Below are positions 59,101 through 64,000 of a stretch of DNA of 64,000 nt, in pieces. Each line of letters starts with the position of its first letter. Position 1 is the stretch's first letter. The notes under the pieces are model-generated. The model was given only the letters and a program-made list of their open reading frames with translations. It was not told where the DNA came from and did no database searches. The stretch comes from Triatoma infestans. Taxonomy: Eukaryota > Arthropoda > Insecta > Hemiptera > Reduviidae. Made by a program: the position numbers and the translations under genes. The stretch spans positions 62,001 through 126,000 of the forward strand of contig JAAEAF010002549.1 in NCBI GenBank assembly GCA_011037195.1, in the 5' to 3' direction.

Positions 59101-61560
59101 CTGTCTTGGGTTGTTACTTATACCCGTTGTCCGCCACAAATCAACCTCTGTAATATGTTTTCTCATTCTCTTAAAAAAATCTTAATCTCTCTTTTTCTTT
59201 TTTTTCTATTTGGCCTCTTCTCATTTTATAAAACATCTCTTTCTCTCCCTCAGACTTCTATTCTTATAGTTGTTTGTTAGCTCACGACTGATTGATAAGA
59301 AGGACAGCTGAAGTTTTTAGAAATAGTTTCATTGCTTATTCAGTTTTTATCTCTACCACTCATTTCTCTTCAATATCCTATCTCTTCACCAGGCTCTTTA
59401 ATTCTTCTCTTCTCTTCTCTCAATGACAGAAATAAGAAGGTCTAGAAAATACGATAATAATTCAGGTTCAATTCTGAGGCTTCCCCTCTCCAATTTCTTT
59501 GACAGCCTTCAGACAGACAAATGGCCGTCTAATACTAGAACAGACAAACAAAACGTTTACCCTCACAAATTCTCTCTTTCACTCTCTTCTTCCAAATTAG
59601 TTTAAAGTTAAATTTCCTTGTGGCATATTAATAATAATAATAAAAAAAAAAAAAAAAATGGCAAGACTTTTTTCGAAAAGTTATTAGAATATATCATTCA
59701 TAACTTCCCCGCTCCTTCTACATATCCAAAAGGTCGTCTCATTGATTTCTATCAGCAAAAAAAAAAAATTTGCTTTGGATTGTCTCCGCCTATTAATGTC
59801 TATAGATTATTGCAACTTGCGGTCCGACACGAAAAGGCTAAGAACCGGAAGGGAATACGATTGAATTTTCATATTGATTTCTTTTCTCGGCGTGCTCTCT
59901 GTAATCACGGCAACCACTCCCCGCTAACTGGTCTTTCTGTTTTTATATTTTTTTTTAATCTTCATTTTACTGTCATAGATTCGAATATTTGACCCCCCCC
60001 CCCCTTTTGTTAGCTTTATTTCTTTATGGATTTTTTTTTTTTTTCAGCAATTTACTGGTGTCATTCTTTTATCATTCTGCTCCCGTATTTTTTCTATGTT
60101 CATAATTTTGACCAATTTAACAAGTTACATCCGTTACCCTGAAACAATGCAGACATACTCTCATGTCAAAATGATAGATTATAATGGGGGGTATATTGAA
60201 CACAATCACGCACTGAAAAAAAAAAGGGAAAAAAATTTTATAAAAAAAACCTATAAAAAAAAAAAATAAACTTTTTTTATTTATTTTGCCAAAAAAAAAT
60301 TCATTTCCGTCATAAATTCTATAACTTTCTAATAGCACTAGACAACCGTGTGCAATTTATTATTATTTTTTTATTTTAAATAAATAATTTATTTTTTTTT
60401 TTAGATATTATGATAAATAATATATATTTAATGTGCCAGGGCATTTTTTTTTATATTTTTTTTTTTTATTTTGAAAAAATAAAATTACATCTTAATAATA
60501 ATATATAAATTGAGAATAAAAAATAAATCTTATTAAGACTAAATTTTTTTTTACCTTCTCTGTCCTTTTACAAAAGTATAACGATATAAAGAATTTTTTA
60601 TTTATTTATGATTTTTAAAAAAAAAAAAGTAAATAAATAAATAAAAATTTAAAAAGATTACAAAAAACAAAAAAAAATTAATTAAAAATGTTATTTATTT
60701 TATTGTAAAAATTATTGAGAATTATTGTAAATTTTTGTGAAAAAAAATAAAATAAAATAAAAATAAAAATAAAATTAAATAAATAAAATTTGTGAAATGA
60801 AAAAAAAAGCAAGTTATCTAGTGGTATTAGACATTAAGATTGTTAGCAATGTTTATAATTACGATACTGTCATACTTTGAAATAATGTTATATTTATAAA
60901 ACAAAAAAAATAAAAATAATAATAATTAATGATTAATAATTAATAAATAATAATAATAATAATAATTAATAAGACTTAATGATTCTATGTGACCAAATGA
61001 AAAGTATACGATTTTTTGAATTTTTCTGCGATAATAATAATATAAATTATAATGGAGAAAAAAAAAAAGAAGAAAATTTATTGTTTATTTTATTCCCCTG
61101 AATATCTTTATTTTTCTTATTTTCAAAAAATATTTGCCATTTTGGGAAAAAAAAGGAAAGCAAACTTTAATATTCCATTTAAAAATTATTATTCTCATTA
61201 AAATGTTCTGCTATAATGGTTTTATTTTATTATATATTGTTTTCTTTTTTTAGTTTAATTTAATAATTTTTAATCGAACAATGCTGTGAAAAAGTTTCAA
61301 AGTATAAATACTTTGTTATTTATATATGTTCAACAACAATAACAATAACCACAACAAAATACAATGATGTTTTTTTTTGTTTTTTTTTCTTGCAAAATAT
61401 ATATATAAAGAAAAATAAAAAAATTAAAAAGATCAAAATGAAAAGAGATCAGTCAAAATGATTAAAAGGCTGTAATACGCTGTTGGTGTTTCGTTTACTC
61501 TAATCATTATATTGATAGAATATAATTATTGATTTTAAATAAAACCAAGTCTTACCGCTA
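56119..61560 (+). other. probable long AU-rich 3' UTR of tsh
   Basis: Immediately after the TAA stop of tsh comes about 5.4 kb with no believable ORF. It is crowded with A and T homopolymers of 10-20 bases, (AAAT)n runs and many ATTTA pentamers. Recognisable SINE, LINE and R-family copies, common elsewhere in the window, are absent here. That absence and the distal AATAAA near 61.54 kb make one long 3' UTR plausible. Shorter forms could use AATAAA-type signals near 56.37 or 56.69 kb. This is inference from position and composition. Transcript data would decide it. Confidence 0.5.
61538..61543 (+). terminator. candidate distal polyadenylation signal of tsh
   Basis: AATAAA is followed within 25-35 bases by a GT-rich stretch (TGTTGTGTGTAATTTT), the usual layout of a cleavage and polyadenylation site. 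Many other AATAAA hexamers occur by chance in this AT-rich interval, so this is only the best-formed one. Confidence 0.5.
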
Positions 61561-62346
61561 ATACTGTTGTGTGTAATTTTATTTATTATTTTTTTTTTTT
61601 TTTACTTTTAATTTTATATATATTTTTTGATTAATCTCATCCAAGTCCTTTTTTCCATCTTCTTTGTTTTTTTTTTTAAAGTAGGTACAAGGAGTATTAT
61701 AAAGAGGATTATAAACATCATATTTTGAAGATACAGCTGGCCTAAAATAAAAAAAAAAATTCAATTATTGGATAATATTTTGTTTACTCTTAATTTCTTG
61801 TAATGCTTACAACAACCACTGATTACCATCATGACAAATTTTTGTCAAAGTTGAATTTTTCAAAGATAAGTGTTTGTACCTGACGTTGTGTGTATATGTG
61901 TGTGTTTTTTTTTTTATATTTCACAAACAAAAAGCGAACAGTGCAATGAAGAGTATAGTGGTGTACTTTTATTTATTTAACTTGAAAATTACAAGAATGT
62001 GAAAATTAAAAAATAAAAACAACTAAAAAAATAAAAAACACATATGTGAGTCGAAGAACTTAATTTTACACATATCACTCACTAGCTGCAGCACTGTTCA
62101 CTCGAGAGGAAGTTACACGAGGTCATTTGGCGTATAAGAACGTCTAACGTGGAATTGTCAGTCTGAATTAAGGTAAGTGTTAAAAGAGTTAAAGATGTAA
62201 GTAGTCTAACATTATTATGGGCTATGAAATTTTCTAATAAGAATTGTTTACATCTGGCCGTAAAATGATTTCCAGAAGATTTTTGAATAGTGTGATTTTG
62301 GTTCATTAAAAGGCGCGATTTGTTTTTTGTTTTTTTTGTATAATTC
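61561..62346. other. no gene seen
   Basis: AT-rich downstream of the candidate tsh polyadenylation site. An 88-codon minus-strand frame (62,348-62,082) runs into the SINE edge and is not convincing. Confidence 0.5.
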
Positions 62347-62546
62347 AAGGCGCGTCAACATTTAGGATCATTAGCGCCCGGAGCCTCCGGACAGGTTCTC
62401 TCGTTACAACAACACTGTTCATCAGCGGACGTAAGCTGTAGAGGCTCCTAGGAAGAAAAAATCTAAGGGCAGCACCGCTGGACACGAACCAGGATCCTCC
62501 GCGTGGGAGTCCAGCACGCTAACCACTTAGTTATTCCTTTCCCTAA
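62347..62546 (-). mobile_element. tRNA-derived SINE, family A
   Basis: The reverse complement starts TAGGGAAAGGAATAACTAAG and contains GTGGTTAGCGTGCTGG and GGTTCGTGTCC as box-like segments, then CTTAGATTTTTTCTTCC. It ends GTTGACGCGCCTT. Nearly full length. Confidence 0.5.
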
Positions 62547-62929
62547 TAATATGTATAGGTTTGGCTATTGTTTATAAATTTAATTATAGGGCTTGGATAT
62601 AGATATAGAGAGGTTTGACCACATTGTTTGTACATATCATCATTAAGAAAAAGGACTGAGAAAGGACTGACAAACCACCATTTCTTAAAATCGTACAAAG
62701 AAGAATGATTTAATAAGCAAGAATATTTGATTATTAATTAATATTTAATGCTCACTTCTTAGATTGCAGTAACTACAAGGTTTTACGTTCTCTCAGTGAT
62801 TTTTTTTTTTTCTCTTTTTTACTAATATTTACAAGCCTAATAGTGTAAAGTTGGCAGAAAAAAGAAACTGAAGAGGACATGTATTTCTAGGATTATATCA
62901 AGGAGGATATGTATTTCTAGGATTCAAAA

Positions 62930-63500
62930 CTCAATTTCGAAATTTTACCAGATGTCAAAAATTGTTTAACCAAATGGTTTTTCTTTTTCTCTCTTTTGTT
63001 TTGTGTGAACAAAATATTTCAAAAACAAACAATTACGGAAAGCTCAAACATTAAAATTCTGTTTAGGGATCATCTTTACATCAGCACGGAGGTAACTGTC
63101 AAAATCCGTCAAGCCACAAATACGACTTTACTGAAGGTTCCTCCTCCCCATGCAGTTTTTTTTACTGTTTTCTTATAAATAGCTTTAACAAATTTCTTCT
63201 TAATATTTTGCATAATTACTTAACTACAACACAACAAGGCCTCATTCATTTGTAACACTTTTCCAGAGCTCCAGCGTTACGGTTCCTTCTAAAGTGCTAT
63301 CTAGAAGTTTATACGTTTCTACATGCTACATGATATTTATTTGTAAGATCAATTAAGTGCTTTGCTAGAATTCCAAATTTGAAAAATCCCCTGCCCCCAC
63401 CATAAATGGAAGTGCGATTTTAAAGAAAAAAGTTTCTGAGTTTTTCGCAATTTTCTTGCGATATGCTCCTACAATTTTCTCATCAATGGTTACCCAGAAT
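62930..63500 (-). repeat. family R, diverged reverse copy
   Basis: AAACTCAATTTCGAAATTTT, GAACAAAATATTTC, AACTGTCAAAATCCGTCAAG and CTCCTACAATTTTC follow the family order. The signature 9-mer is lost (CAAGCCACAAATACG). Confidence 0.5.
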
Positions 63501-63540
63501 TTTCATGAAATTTAAAAGGGCTTTATTTAGAAATCTATCA

Positions 63541-64000
63541 CTTTTATTATTATTATTATTTATTTTATTTGCCTTCGGGGAGAGCCCCCCCCCATTCAAA
63601 TAGAGTTGGTTCGTAAGATAGTACTATAATAGAGCAGTACAGTACTAAAATAATAAATACATTAAAATAAAAAAAGCTAGGATAAAAATAAGATATCACA
63701 TTTAATAAATAGTGAACAATTCAAGTGAAAAACATTGGAAATAAGAATAGTCAAAAATAGGAAAATTTACGTTTCCTAGATTCAAAGTACAAATAAAAAT
63801 AAAATGAGAGGAAATAAATCATGCTTCCTAATTTTAACTTAATAAATATTTAATCCACGTTTAATCAAGATTTATTTTAAGATATCCTCAATTTCTAGAA
63901 ACTTATATTTTCTCAAATTTAAAAGCCGTAATATAATAATTACTCGTTAATTGAAAATGATCTCAATTTCAGGCAGCCGATTAAATAGAATATTAAATTT
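63541..64000 (-). mobile_element. probable 3' end of a minus-strand LINE, running off the window
   Basis: Reading the minus strand, GGGGGGGGCTCTCCCCGAAG, then GCAAATAAAATAAATAATAA, is a typical insect LINE terminus with a trinucleotide tail at 63,541-63,565. Farther in, CLKLRSFSINE resembles the LKIRSFSRSW end of the 12-13 kb LINE. Boundaries beyond 64,000 are unknown. Confidence 0.5.

Noticed and set aside
59618..59992. 124-codon ORF downstream of tsh
   Set aside because: Starts in poly-A, ends in poly-T derived Phe runs and lies inside the probable 3' UTR; no recognisable domain.

Overview
The window is AT-rich eukaryotic DNA, most likely from an insect. The reasons are a single unmistakable Teashirt/Tiptop-family zinc-finger gene, GT-AG introns, and a dense background of LINE, SINE, DNA-transposon and microsatellite sequence. 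Teashirt proteins without a homeodomain point to an arthropod. The base composition and repeat load would suit a hemipteran or another hemimetabolous insect, but the species cannot be fixed from the sequence.

Layout. From 1 to about 52 kb no host exon can be supported. This part holds remnants of at least five non-LTR retrotransposons (about 4.0-4.7, 4.8-5.5, 12.1-13.1, 27.4-28.2, 40.3-40.6, 41.6-42.0 and 45.7-46.1 kb), tRNA-derived SINEs of two families, and one very abundant unclassified repeat, here called family R, marked by the 9-mer ACTTCCGGT. It also holds a TA-flanked MITE nested in one R copy, one apparently complete cut-and-paste DNA transposon (14,090-16,732) with a two-exon transposase gene, and a set of short fold-back elements with hammerhead-like cores, three of them flanked by 12-13 bp direct repeats. 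From 52.1 to 56.1 kb lie two exons of the teashirt gene on the + strand. The second carries a 1,108-codon open frame with five zinc fingers. The start codon was not found, so the first coding exon is probably upstream and much of the window may be a tsh intron or its cis-regulatory flank. From 56.1 to about 61.6 kb is homopolymer-rich, very AT-rich DNA that fits a long 3' UTR ending at a distal AATAAA. Beyond it are a SINE, another R copy and the 3' end of a minus-strand LINE.

Function. The only host gene visible is a developmental transcriptional regulator. Its protein combines widely spaced C2H2 fingers with PLDLS-type CtBP-binding motifs and a cluster of four psi-K-x-E SUMOylation sites. 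Everything else is mobile-element derived. The most intriguing items are the 145-270 bp fold-back elements with CTGANGA-hairpin-GAAA cores, and the intact-looking transposon with 26/26 matching terminal inverted repeats and a spliced transposase gene.
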